A DNA stretch of 6,447 bases from Bacteroidales bacterium (GCA_030692905.1 JAUYBT010000034.1:1-6447); one strand, 5' to 3'; shown: positions 1 through 6,305, counted from the first letter of the stretch. Made by a program: numbers and translations. The notes: a model not told the origin generated them from the sequence alone.

Positions 1-176
1 AGCAGCAATGTGATGGCATCAGAACTATCAGGAATATGCCAGCACTTCATTTTATTGCTCCACCTGGCACCCGGAAATCCTTTAACCACTGAGATCAATT
101 CAGTGTCGTAGGGGAATCTGAGAGCAACACGACTTTCACCATCGTGAATTGCCCTTTCAACTATCACATTTTTCAT
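1..176 (-). CDS. Tyrosine recombinase/integrase, N-terminal part (runs off the left edge)
   Basis: The minus strand reads from an ATG at 176 through 58 open codons to the window edge. The peptide starts MKNVIVERAI and contains ALRFPYDTELI (residues 18-28), then PGARWS (35-40) and KCWHIP (44-49). From memory, this GARWS...CW.(I/L)P pattern marks the N-terminal domain of many Bacteroidota tyrosine recombinases, ahead of the SAM-like core-binding domain and the R-H-R-Y catalytic domain. Neither of those domains is in the window, so activity cannot be judged. The protein would cut and rejoin DNA at specific sites. The ATG was chosen because the conserved domain begins just after it and a TATCTTTG promoter element lies about 30 bp upstream; the frame stays open further upstream but with no recognisable protein. 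A different protein sharing only this small domain is possible but less likely. Confidence 0.72.
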   Translation of the reverse strand, partial: MKNVIVERAIHDGESRVALRFPYDTELISVVKGFPGARWSNKMKCWHIPDSSDAITLL

Positions 177-204
177 ATTATGCAGCGAGCAAAATATAGA
201 TAAC

Positions 205-235
205 CAAAGATAAAATTTTAATCTGATTAAAGCAA
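205..235 (-). promoter_or_regulatory. Bacteroidota-type promoter for the recombinase gene
   Basis: On the minus strand TATCTTTG (212 down to 205) matches the -7 consensus TAnnTTTG exactly. A TTG (235 down to 233) lies 20 bp upstream, the spacing expected for the -33 element. The -7 element ends 28 bp before the recombinase ATG, leaving a short leader. This is the best-formed promoter in the window. Confidence 0.6.
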
Positions 236-382
236 TGCCCCGTCAGTCACATAAACGCATTGTGGTAAATACGCTGAAATATGTTAATACAATGCTTTTT
301 GCCTGACTATAACCGTTCACAAATCGTACTCAAGTTAAACAAAAAAATTGAATCGGATCAGAAAATTGGTATTAATCCTTTG

Positions 383-444
<62 letters not shown>

Positions 445-557
445 AATAACTTTAAGAGTATTTTTTATTGAATATTTTTTTTGAAATGAGCTCTTCAGAA
501 TTCTCACATTCCCGGGATATTTAAATAAATTTCCGATTGTTTGTAAATCAGGAAAAA

Positions 558-755
558 TCAGATTATCTGCTTAATTCTTCCAACCAGACCATTTTCAAGC
601 ATAACTTTAATTCCATGGGGATGATTTGGAGAGGAAGTCAGGACTTCTTTTACTCTTCCTCCGGTAAGACGGCCTGTGCGTTTATCTTCAGCTAATTCTA
701 CCATAACTGCAATACCTGGCTTAACATCAGCTCTGCGGGTTCCTTCCATAGCCAT
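558..755 (-). CDS. ywbE: YwbE family protein (DUF2196), 65 aa
   Basis: This small cytoplasmic protein matches the YwbE/DUF2196 family along its whole length, from memory of Bacillus subtilis YwbE. Conserved blocks are RADVKPGIAV (residues 8-17), DKRTGRLTGG.VKE.LT (24-40) and SPNHPHGIKVMLENGLVGRIK (42-62). The length is normal for the family. The fold is probably a small beta-barrel; its biochemical role is unknown. The first ATG (755-753) directly abuts the stop of the SMP-30-like gene, giving TAAATG on the coding strand, which suggests translational coupling. AAGGGG, about 4 bases before the ATG and inside the upstream gene's last codons, is a possible ribosome binding site. A second in-frame ATG two codons later could also be used. 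It is the last gene of the presumed operon. Confidence 0.85.
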   Translation of the reverse strand: MAMEGTRRADVKPGIAVMVELAEDKRTGRLTGGRVKEVLTSSPNHPHGIKVMLENGLVGRIKQII

Positions 756-1658
756 TTATCCCCTTGTTCCTTTTATCTTCATTCTTATCCGGTAAAGCCC
801 TTTACTGGCCGTGATAAAGAGACTCTTCATATCAGGATCACCAAAACAGACATTAGCTGTCCAGCTCTCAGGAACTGCAATATTTCCGATTTGTTTACCA
901 TTCTTGTCAAAGATAGTTACCCCTTTGCCGGTAAGGTAAATATTACCTTTAACATCTATCGTCATTCCATCGGAACCCATTTCACAGAAGAGAATTTTAT
1001 TGCTCAGGCTACCATCCTTATTAATAGTATATGACCAGGTCTTTTTTCCTCCGATGTCAGCAACAAAAAGAGTTTTTCCATCAGGAGTACCCACAATGCC
1101 ATTTGGTTGAACAAGATCATCAACTACCCGAATCACTGTTTTGTGGTCGGGGCCAATATAATATACAGCCTGGCAATCCTGCGGCATGGATGTGTGGTTC
1201 CACCAGGATCGTTTATAGTAAGGGTCGGTAAAATAGACTCCTCCGTTACGGGTAATCCACAAATCATTTGGACCGTTAAGTTGTTTATCCTGGTATTTTG
1301 ATGGTACAATACTCACATTTTTATCGGGAGCAATTCGCCAGAGCTCATTTTTTTCATCGGCACAGGCCCACAGATATCCCTCTTTGTCAAAAGAGAGACC
1401 ATTTGAACGGCCACATGGCTGCATAAAGGTGGAGAGCTCTCCGTTAACACTCCAGACCATTATCCTGTTGTTGGGCTGATCGGTGAAATAGACATTTCCT
1501 TTTGCGTCAGAAGAAGGACCTTCGGTAAACAGGAATCCATCAGCCAGTTTTTCAAGTTGTGCACCAGGTTGTATAATCTCTTTTTTATTCTCTTTTTGAA
1601 TAAAGGCAAAACCAATGAATATCGCTGGTAATGCAATAATAAATTTATTAAAGTTCAT
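756..1658 (-). CDS. SMP-30/gluconolactonase-like beta-propeller protein, exported
   Basis: The 300-residue protein belongs to the SMP-30/gluconolactonase/LRE-like family, six-bladed propellers that use a divalent metal to hydrolyse lactones or related esters. Expected metal-site residues are visible: E46 in FTEGP, N131 in NGPND, N186 in QPNGI and D230 in GSDGM. N86 in SNGLSFD is also typical. Blade-like repeats are seen in VYFTD (56-60 and 141-145), LFVAD (197-201) and IYLTG (240-244). The N-terminus has a hydrophobic stretch (residues 6-20) after a lysine, which looks like a Sec signal peptide or membrane anchor. There is no lipobox, so the product is probably periplasmic. It lies 39 bp after the aldo/keto reductase gene and abuts the YwbE gene. 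The substrate cannot be read from sequence; sugar lactones are the usual guess. Confidence 0.85.
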   Translation of the reverse strand: MNFNKFIIALPAIFIGFAFIQKENKKEIIQPGAQLEKLADGFLFTEGPSSDAKGNVYFTDQPNNRIMVWSVNGELSTFMQPCGRSNGLSFDKEGYLWACADEKNELWRIAPDKNVSIVPSKYQDKQLNGPNDLWITRNGGVYFTDPYYKRSWWNHTSMPQDCQAVYYIGPDHKTVIRVVDDLVQPNGIVGTPDGKTLFVADIGGKKTWSYTINKDGSLSNKILFCEMGSDGMTIDVKGNIYLTGKGVTIFDKNGKQIGNIAVPESWTANVCFGDPDMKSLFITASKGLYRIRMKIKGTRG

Positions 1659-1697
1659 AAGTTATTATTTGTAAATCAGTCTGTTAATTAAATAACA

Positions 1698-2618
1698 CTA
1701 TTGCTTTGACTTAAGGGCATTTTTAACCCTTCCGATATAGTTGTCAATCTGTTCGGGTAATTCAAATCCTACGATAATCATGTCGACAGTTCCCAGACCG
1801 AGAACATATTTCAGTGATTCATCTATTTTATCGGAGTCATTTCTGAATTTACCGTTGCCTATAAGCTTCATGCCAATTACGCCCTTCCCTGCCTTATGGA
1901 GTTTTTCAATTACCGGAATCACCAGTGCGGGGTCCTTTTTATCCATTGCTTCCCCAAAAGGATTAACACGAACATGAATAACGTCAACCCAATGGCTTTC
2001 AACACATGCTTCCATCGCTTCGAGAGAGTGAACAGAAACACCATGAGCACGGATTATCTTTTTAGCCTTCAGGTTTTCAAGGATGTCCATCTGCTTTTTC
2101 TGCTTGTCGGTCCATTGGGGATCAGTCATGCAATGAATCTGTACCAGATCAAGATAGTCGGTATTAAGCTCTTTACGGAACCGATCAACAACTACATCGG
2201 CATCTGGACGATCGGGTTCCGGGATACCTCCCTGGCTGACCCAGATTTTGGAGCTCAGAGTATAAGTCTCCCGGGGTATGCCTTTAAGGGCAGCAGCAGT
2301 AAAAGGATGAGTTCCATAGCTGTCGGCGCAATCAAAAAAGCGAATTCCTTTTTCATATGCTTGACGAATAAGCAATTCGGCAACACCGGCCCGCGTGATA
2401 TTTGAGGAACGGTTTCCGCCACTGAAGCCGGTTCCCATTCCGAGAAGGGTTGATTTTAATCCCGACTTACCAAGTCTGACAATCTGAAAAGGATCAGTAG
2501 GCATACCTGATGAATTGCCTGGTAAAGCAAATACGGCTTTTCCAAGCAAAACAGTTCCTACACCTGCCGTTAAAGTTGTCGTGATGAATTGCCTTCGGGT
2601 CAGTTTATTTTTTCCCAT
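1698..2618 (-). CDS. Aldo/keto reductase with Tat signal peptide
   Basis: The 306-residue protein starts with a twin-arginine signal: TRRQFI at residues 7-12, then a hydrophobic stretch to about residue 31 ending near VFALPG. It is therefore predicted to be exported already folded, which suits an enzyme that must bind NAD(P)H first. The mature part is an aldo/keto reductase TIM barrel. The four classical catalytic residues are visible: D96 and Y101 in FFDCADSYGTH, K124 in SSKIW and H162 in LVQIHCM. GMGTGF (61-66) follows the first strand, and KLIGNGKFR (251-259) lies where the cofactor phosphate binds. It would reduce a carbonyl to an alcohol or work in reverse; the substrate is unknown. The gene is 34 bp downstream of the thioesterase and 39 bp upstream of the lactonase-like gene, in one direction. 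The A-rich leader lacks a clear Shine-Dalgarno, as is usual in this phylum. Confidence 0.9.
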   Translation of the reverse strand: MGKNKLTRRQFITTTLTAGVGTVLLGKAVFALPGNSSGMPTDPFQIVRLGKSGLKSTLLGMGTGFSGGNRSSNITRAGVAELLIRQAYEKGIRFFDCADSYGTHPFTAAALKGIPRETYTLSSKIWVSQGGIPEPDRPDADVVVDRFRKELNTDYLDLVQIHCMTDPQWTDKQKKQMDILENLKAKKIIRAHGVSVHSLEAMEACVESHWVDVIHVRVNPFGEAMDKKDPALVIPVIEKLHKAGKGVIGMKLIGNGKFRNDSDKIDESLKYVLGLGTVDMIIVGFELPEQIDNYIGRVKNALKSKQ

Positions 2619-2652
2619 AAGTTTTAAAATTATACAATATTTATCAATTTTC

Positions 2653-3060
2653 TTATTCCAATCCTAACTGTTCAATAAGTTTTCCGGGAGGTACAGGTCG
2701 ACCTTTCTTAGTTGCCACGCCGATTACTTTTGCATGGACAACATGCTTTTCATCAGGCATCCTGTAGATATCCTGATTGAAAACCAGCCTCGCATTTCCT
2801 TCTCTTTGAATATTCAGTCTGACAATAAATTTATCCCGGCTTTTAAGGGGATATTTATAATCAATTTCAACTTTAGTAACAATAAGATCAATACCCTCCT
2901 CGTGAAGCTGAACGAAACTAACTCCTTTTGAAATCAGAAACTCATGTCTTGCATGTTCAAGGTAGTGTTGATAATTAGCATTATTTACTACGCCCTGAAG
3001 ATCGCATTCGTAATCCCGTACAACAAATTCAAGACTGTATTGATGATTAGTTTCTGTCAT
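2653..3060 (-). CDS. Acyl-CoA thioesterase, hotdog fold (YbgC/FadM-like, 4HBT)
   Basis: This 135-residue cytoplasmic protein is a single hotdog domain of the 4-hydroxybenzoyl-CoA thioesterase group, which hydrolyses acyl-CoA thioesters. The family signature is complete near the N-terminus: D20 as the probable catalytic acid, then G23-V-V-N26-N27, Y30, Y33, E35 and R38 in an active-site helix pattern D..GVVNN..Y..Y.E..R. IDYKYPL (66-72) matches the usual central strand. Length is normal. It is the first gene of the presumed four-gene minus-strand operon. Which acyl chain it prefers cannot be told. Members of this family are widespread and its link to the downstream exported enzymes may be incidental. 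Confidence 0.88.
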   Translation of the reverse strand: MTETNHQYSLEFVVRDYECDLQGVVNNANYQHYLEHARHEFLISKGVSFVQLHEEGIDLIVTKVEIDYKYPLKSRDKFIVRLNIQREGNARLVFNQDIYRMPDEKHVVHAKVIGVATKKGRPVPPGKLIEQLGLE

Positions 3061-3067
3061 TGAGAAT

Positions 3068-3075
3068 CAAAAATA
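3068..3075 (-). promoter_or_regulatory. Possible -7 element of the thioesterase operon
   Basis: The minus strand reads TATTTTTG, an exact TAnnTTTG match. It sits only 7 bp before the thioesterase ATG, so the message would be nearly leaderless, and no good TTG lies at the -33 distance. In such AT-rich DNA a chance match is quite possible. Confidence 0.3.
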
Positions 3076-3189
3076 ATAATTTGAATTCTAATAGTTCAGT
3101 AAGTATTAAGACTTAAAAATACAATAAAAAAACAACTAACATTTATTTTAATTTACTTGGTGTTGAGGTTAAACTAATAACAGATCATC

Positions 3190-3330
3190 ATGAAAAAGCC
3201 CGAAGACCGCACCGGGTACCTTATGGTGCTTGCTTTAGTGGGCGCTCTTTTAGGTGGTTTTCTGATTTTCCGGAACCGCAAAGAAGTGCCTATTTTTTCC
3301 GTGATGTCGTGTAATAAACGAACTCCTTAA
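3190..3330 (+). CDS. Small single-span membrane protein, 46 aa (candidate)
   Basis: An ATG at 3190 opens a 46-codon frame ending in TAA at 3328-3330. The product has a charged start (MKKPEDRTG), one hydrophobic span (about residues 10-27) with glycines at 18, 22 and 23, then a positive stop-transfer patch, FRNRK (27-31). This is the layout of small YtxH-like membrane proteins, but I cannot assign a family. The stretch is clearly more GC-rich (AAG CCC GAA GAC CGC ACC GGG) than the AT-rich spacer before it, which supports coding. Its last 41 bp overlap the 3' end of the polyprenyl synthase gene tail-to-tail, so the final residues may be unimportant or the ORF may be fortuitous. No clear promoter or Shine-Dalgarno is seen before it. 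Confidence 0.42.
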   Translation: MKKPEDRTGYLMVLALVGALLGGFLIFRNRKEVPIFSVMSCNKRTP

Positions 3331-4264
3331 GGGAGTCTTTAACATCGGAATCGGGGTAAGAATCAAGTATTGCAAGAGCCTTATCCCGATACTGATTCAT
3401 TTTAAGTTCGGCATATTCCATTCCTCCATTATCTGAAACAAAGCTGATTACTTTGTTAATATCAGTTTTCGTTTTTTTCCTGTTTTTCACAACACCAAGA
3501 ATATGTCTTTTTTTTGAGCTTGCTGATTGCTCCAGTGCGTATATTAAAGGAAGTGTTATCTTTTTTTCTTTTATATCGTTTCCGACTGTTTTTCCGGTTA
3601 ATCCGGTTCCTTCATAATCAAGAAGATCATCTCTGATCTGGAAGGCAATACCAATGTTTTCTCCAAAGTCTTTCATTAACCGGATTGTCTCAGGATCATC
3701 TGTTACAGATCTTGCTCCACAGGCCGTGCAGGCAGAAACTAATGCAGCCGTTTTGCGGCTTATGATCTTAAAATAATCTTCCTCCGTGATATTTAGTTTT
3801 CTGGCCTTTTGTAATTGAAGTAACTCACCTTCGCTCATTGATTTTACTGCCTCCGAGACAATTTCAAGCATGTCGAAACGATTCTTTTCAACACTTATCA
3901 GCATTCCTTTAGATAGCATATAATCACCGACCAGTACCGCAATTTTAGAATTCCAAAGGGCGTTTATAGATAGAGCTCCGCGTCTTTCATGTGCATCGTC
4001 AACCACATCATCGTGAACCAGAGATGCAGTATGAAGAAGCTCAATAAACGTAGCAGCAACAAAAGTTGATTCTGCTATTACTCCATTAAGTCTCGCTGTA
4101 AGAAAGACCAGCAAAGGCCTCATCTGTTTTCCCTTACGACGAAGAATATAGTTAAGGATTATATTTAATAAAGGAATCTCACTACGCATAGTTTTGCTGA
4201 AGTAGGCTTCAAATTCGGCCATCTCCTTTTTAACGGGTCTTTTTATTCTAGAGAGAACGGGCAT
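3290..4264 (-). CDS. Polyprenyl synthetase (long-chain trans-prenyl diphosphate synthase)
   Basis: The 324-residue protein adds isopentenyl diphosphate units to an allylic diphosphate to make the prenyl tail of respiratory quinones, probably menaquinone in this phylum. Family motifs are intact: GKQMRP (45-50) for substrate binding, the first Asp-rich motif DDVVD (85-89) followed by RRGA (94-97), and the second, DDLLD (212-216), after FQIR. KTVGNDIKEKK (225-235) is the expected downstream motif. Residues 4 and 5 before the first Asp motif are small (S81, A80), as in octaprenyl/heptaprenyl synthases rather than farnesyl synthases, so a long product is inferred. Exact chain length is not readable. 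The ATG at 4264 lies 16 bp after a TATATTTG promoter element, supporting this start. The gene is divergent from the ArsR-type regulator and may share its control region. It resembles E. coli IspB. Confidence 0.92.
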   Translation of the reverse strand: MPVLSRIKRPVKKEMAEFEAYFSKTMRSEIPLLNIILNYILRRKGKQMRPLLVFLTARLNGVIAESTFVAATFIELLHTASLVHDDVVDDAHERRGALSINALWNSKIAVLVGDYMLSKGMLISVEKNRFDMLEIVSEAVKSMSEGELLQLQKARKLNITEEDYFKIISRKTAALVSACTACGARSVTDDPETIRLMKDFGENIGIAFQIRDDLLDYEGTGLTGKTVGNDIKEKKITLPLIYALEQSASSKKRHILGVVKNRKKTKTDINKVISFVSDNGGMEYAELKMNQYRDKALAILDSYPDSDVKDSLKEFVYYTTSRKK

Positions 4265-4280
4265 AATAATTTATTTCGTT

Positions 4281-4288
4281 CAAATATA
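4281..4288 (-). promoter_or_regulatory. -7 promoter element of the polyprenyl synthase gene
   Basis: The minus strand reads TATATTTG, an exact TAnnTTTG match, 16 bp before the ATG. The -33 region has TTTATC near 4307-4312 rather than a clear TTG. Position and match quality make it the likely promoter. Confidence 0.5.
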
Positions 4289-4340
4289 GTAAAATCAGTA
4301 GTTCAAGATAAACTATTGGTTGATTTCCTACATATTAAGG

Positions 4341-4362
4341 TCAACATTCAACATATCAACAT
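4341..4362 (+). promoter_or_regulatory. Three direct TCAACAT repeats, candidate ArsR operator
   Basis: TCAACAT occurs at 4341-4347, 4348-4354 and 4356-4362. The copies cover the expected -33 position and the spacer up to the -7 element of the ArsR gene, where a bound repressor would block polymerase. An inverted GTTGA (4319-4323) lies 17 bp upstream, so the first copy is also half of a dyad, as is usual for ArsR-family operators. Autoregulation by the adjacent regulator is inferred, not shown. Confidence 0.4.
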
Positions 4363-4369
4363 ATTTATA

Positions 4370-4377
4370 TATATTTG
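4370..4377 (+). promoter_or_regulatory. -7 promoter element of the ArsR-type regulator gene
   Basis: TATATTTG is an exact TAnnTTTG match, 20 bp before the ATG at 4398. The triplet 20 bp upstream is TTC rather than TTG, so the -33 element is weak. GTAAAGA just before the ATG is a possible purine-rich ribosome binding stretch. Confidence 0.5.
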
Positions 4378-4397
4378 CCCAACGAAATGTGTAAAGA

Positions 4398-4697
4398 ATG
4401 GAATTTAAAGAGCTTAATCCGGAAAGTCTTGAGAGAGCGGCAAATATGCTGAAAGCAATAGCACATCCGATTCGTATATCAATTATAGGGTGTCTGGAAG
4501 ACGGAGGAAAAAGAACGGTTACTGAAATTCATAAGCAACTCGGAATAGAACAATCAACGGCATCGCATCATCTTGGAATTCTGAAGGACAGGGGAGTGTT
4601 GGCTTCAAAAAGGGAAGGAAAGAATACCTGGTACTTTCTGAAGCACGAAAACCTGAAAACAGTATTGGACTGTGTCAGCAGTTGTTGCCAGCAATAG
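4398..4697 (+). CDS. ArsR/SmtB-family winged-helix transcriptional regulator
   Basis: The 99-residue protein is a single winged helix-turn-helix domain of the ArsR family, dimeric repressors that usually release DNA on binding metal or on cysteine oxidation. LKAIAHPIRISII (18-30) is the conserved first part. VTEIHKQLGIEQSTASHHLGILKDRGVL (41-68) is the DNA-binding helix-turn-helix with the family's SxxSxHLxxL pattern, and KREGKNTWYFL (71-81) is the wing. The classical ELCVCDL metal site before the recognition helix is absent (V41-TEI instead). Cysteines are C32 and a C-terminal cluster C92, C96, C97, which could form a metal or redox/persulfide sensor; this is inference. The gene is divergent from the polyprenyl synthase and ends 29 bp before the convergent lspA. 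No transporter or sulfur gene sits beside it, so its target is open apart from likely self-control. Confidence 0.88.
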   Translation: MEFKELNPESLERAANMLKAIAHPIRISIIGCLEDGGKRTVTEIHKQLGIEQSTASHHLGILKDRGVLASKREGKNTWYFLKHENLKTVLDCVSSCCQQ

Positions 4698-4721
4698 AAC
4701 CAGATTTCTATTCAGCATTAA

Positions 4722-4741
4722 AGGGATCAGGAAAGATCCCT
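4722..4741. terminator. Short hairpin between convergent arsR-type gene and lspA
   Basis: A perfect 7-bp stem, AGGGATC (4722-4728) with GATCCCT (4735-4741) around a 6-base loop, lies at the convergent junction and overlaps the last codons of lspA. It could help end transcription in both directions. No U-tract follows the stem on either strand, so it is not a typical intrinsic terminator. Confidence 0.3.
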
Positions 4742-5335
4742 GAACATTCTCTTCTGAAATAATATTATTAATATTACCCCACAGGTTATTGCTGAATCAG
4801 CAATATTAAAAACCGGTCTGAAAAACACAAATGATTCCCCCGGCTTAATTGGTGACCAATCAGGCCAGTGTGTGTTTATTACAGGGAAGTAGAACATATC
4901 AACTACTTTTCCATGCAGGAAAGAAGAATATCCGCCTTCCGGAGGAAACAACACAGCGGGCTGATTAAAGCTTTCGCTGAAGATAATACCATAAAATGTA
5001 CTGTCGATGAGATTACCGATAGCTCCGGCCAGAATGGCGCTGACCGCAAGAATCAGACCGAGGGTTGCCTTTTTGTTAATAAGGGAAGAAAGAAACCAGC
5101 CAATACCTAAAATTGCAATAATTCTGAAGATGCTTAAAATGAACTTGCCAGCTTTTCCTCCCATCTCCATCCCGAAGGCCATTCCGTTATTTTCTATGAA
5201 ATGAAGAATGCCCCAGTTACCGAACAGATGTATTTCCTGTCCGATTTCCATATGGGTTTTGACCCAGATTTTCAGAACCTGGTCAACAAACAGGATCAGC
5301 AGTATTAACAGAACGGATTTTTTTCCTAATGGCAT
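4727..5335 (-). CDS. lspA: Lipoprotein signal peptidase (signal peptidase II)
   Basis: The product is the inner-membrane aspartyl protease that removes signal peptides from diacylglyceryl-modified prolipoproteins. Counting from the ATG at 5335 it has 202 residues. DQ at 18-19 ends the first membrane segment (6-17); others are near 64-86, 91-110 and 180-194. Conserved N49-N50-GMAFG, G107-N108-LID and the two catalytic aspartates, D146 in GKVVDMFYFP and D180 in FNIADS, are present. It is longer than E. coli LspA (164 aa) because of extra loops between residues 113 and 141 and 152 and 171, which I recall as usual in Bacteroidota. The frame also opens with a GTG at 5362 (211 aa). I prefer the ATG because the protein family normally starts here and because a promoter-like TATTTTG ends on the GTG itself. 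Confidence 0.93.
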   Translation of the reverse strand: MPLGKKSVLLILLILFVDQVLKIWVKTHMEIGQEIHLFGNWGILHFIENNGMAFGMEMGGKAGKFILSIFRIIAILGIGWFLSSLINKKATLGLILAVSAILAGAIGNLIDSTFYGIIFSESFNQPAVLFPPEGGYSSFLHGKVVDMFYFPVINTHWPDWSPIKPGESFVFFRPVFNIADSAITCGVILIILFQKRMFRDLS

Positions 5336-5361
5336 TTTGGCCTGGTTAAAATTCAGGGGCA

Positions 5362-5368
5362 CAAAATA
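5362..5368 (-). promoter_or_regulatory. Possible -7 element of lspA
   Basis: The minus strand reads TATTTTG, one base shorter than TAnnTTTG, ending 26 bp before the preferred lspA ATG. It overlaps the alternative GTG start and so argues against it. No clear -33 TTG was found. Confidence 0.3.
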
Positions 5369-5401
5369 GTAAAAAAATTGATTACCTGTTACGAATCAGA
5401 C

Positions 5402-5457
5402 GGAAGTCCGAAGTCCGAAGAAAAGATTACAGTCATGAACTTCCGACTTCCGACTTC
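5402..5457. repeat. Inverted pair of GAAGTCC heptad repeats forming a hairpin
   Basis: The left arm (5403-5420) is GAAGTCC, GAAGTCC, GAAG. The right arm (5440-5457) is its near-exact inverse, CTTCCGACTTCCGACTTC. The two 18-base arms pair at 16 positions; the two mismatches are both C opposite C and fall exactly 7 bases apart, at the same place in each heptad. The loop is 19 bases. The unit is the one in the tandem array at 383-444. It lies in the 157-bp spacer between the lipoprotein stop and the lspA ATG. A long structure here could end or protect the lipoprotein transcript, but there is no adjacent T-tract. Confidence 0.9.
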
Positions 5458-5492
5458 TGACTAAAGGATTTAATAATATGATCATCTGTTGT

Positions 5493-6305
5493 TTAGAGAC
5501 ATTTAATATTTATCTTATTTGAATCCCAGCAATACCAGTTACTGTCTCCCAGGTAATCAAGACATTTCACTCTGCCATTATGGGTTGTTGTATTCCATTC
5601 AACATAAACATCTGAAAGCCTCACCCCATTGAAGTATTGAATGGTATAATAGGCGTTCATTGTGCTGGTTGTTAATCCGTATTCAATATAGTTATTTTTA
5701 TAAGAGTCATCTTTTACAAGTGTATATTTTACACTACCAATTGAAGTGCCGGTTTTTGTCCAGTCAATCTGAAGCATGGCTTGAGGAGATTGGGAACTTT
5801 GATTGAGTATCCATCGTCCGTCTGTCCCGTCAGGTTTGGATGTTCCTTCAAACCAGACAAACTCTGCAAAACCGCCAGTCCCTTCTTTGGTTATATACAT
5901 TTTCCATAAAACATCACTGGTTCTGATCTGCCCTGTAAGCCTTGCTTTGTAAGCAACACTTGCAACACTGAAATTATAGCTCCATTGCCATGTTTTTTCA
6001 GATAGAAATACCGGATCCTGGTCAACAGCCAGTTTAAAAGATGTAACCGGAACAATGAGAGTTGTATTTATGATCAGTTTCCAAACCACTGCAACTCCTG
6101 CAGCAAATTCCCAGTTGCTATTTTCAGTGCCTTTCTGGTCAGATAACAGATCTGCGGACTTTTTCGGCGTTGAAAAATTGCTGAAATCAATTATCATAGA
6201 TTCCTGTGAAGGCAAAACCGGAGGCTCTCCCTTATCCTTTTTGCAGCTGATAATTAAACCGGCAGAGAGAATAAGTATCAGAGTAAGAGAGAATAGTCTT
6301 TCCAT
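5493..6305 (-). CDS. Putative lipoprotein of unknown function, 270 aa
   Basis: From the ATG at 6305 the product begins MERLFSLTLILILSAGLIIS followed by C21, a clear lipoprotein signal peptide with a lipobox (LIISC). K22-K23-D24 follow the cysteine, and a proline-rich linker continues to about residue 35. The rest is rich in aromatic and beta-prone residues (for example SEKTWQWSYNFSV 92-104, LQIDWTKTGTS 178-188, AYYTIQYFNGV 218-228), suggesting a secreted beta-sheet fold; cysteines occur at 248, 259 and 269. I recognise no named domain. The frame extends upstream to an ATG at 6371, but that start would bury the signal peptide behind 22 odd residues and lies inside promoter-like sequence, so the later ATG is preferred. 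It would be matured by LspA and anchored in the inner or outer membrane. Confidence 0.75.
   Translation of the reverse strand: MERLFSLTLILILSAGLIISCKKDKGEPPVLPSQESMIIDFSNFSTPKKSADLLSDQKGTENSNWEFAAGVAVVWKLIINTTLIVPVTSFKLAVDQDPVFLSEKTWQWSYNFSVASVAYKARLTGQIRTSDVLWKMYITKEGTGGFAEFVWFEGTSKPDGTDGRWILNQSSQSPQAMLQIDWTKTGTSIGSVKYTLVKDDSYKNNYIEYGLTTSTMNAYYTIQYFNGVRLSDVYVEWNTTTHNGRVKCLDYLGDSNWYCWDSNKINIKCL

Noticed and set aside
1682..1697. TGTTA/TAACA inverted repeat between the aldo/keto reductase and lactonase-like genes
   Set aside because: A 5-bp A/T stem in a 39-bp AT-rich operon gap is expected by chance and is too weak to end transcription.
1896..2405. Plus-strand 169-codon ORF inside the aldo/keto reductase gene
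   Set aside because: It is entirely antisense to a gene with all catalytic motifs intact, and its own product shows no recognisable motif; a shadow frame.
4868..5204. Two overlapping plus-strand ORFs opposite lspA
   Set aside because: They are antisense to a clearly functional lspA and have no family features or promoter of their own.
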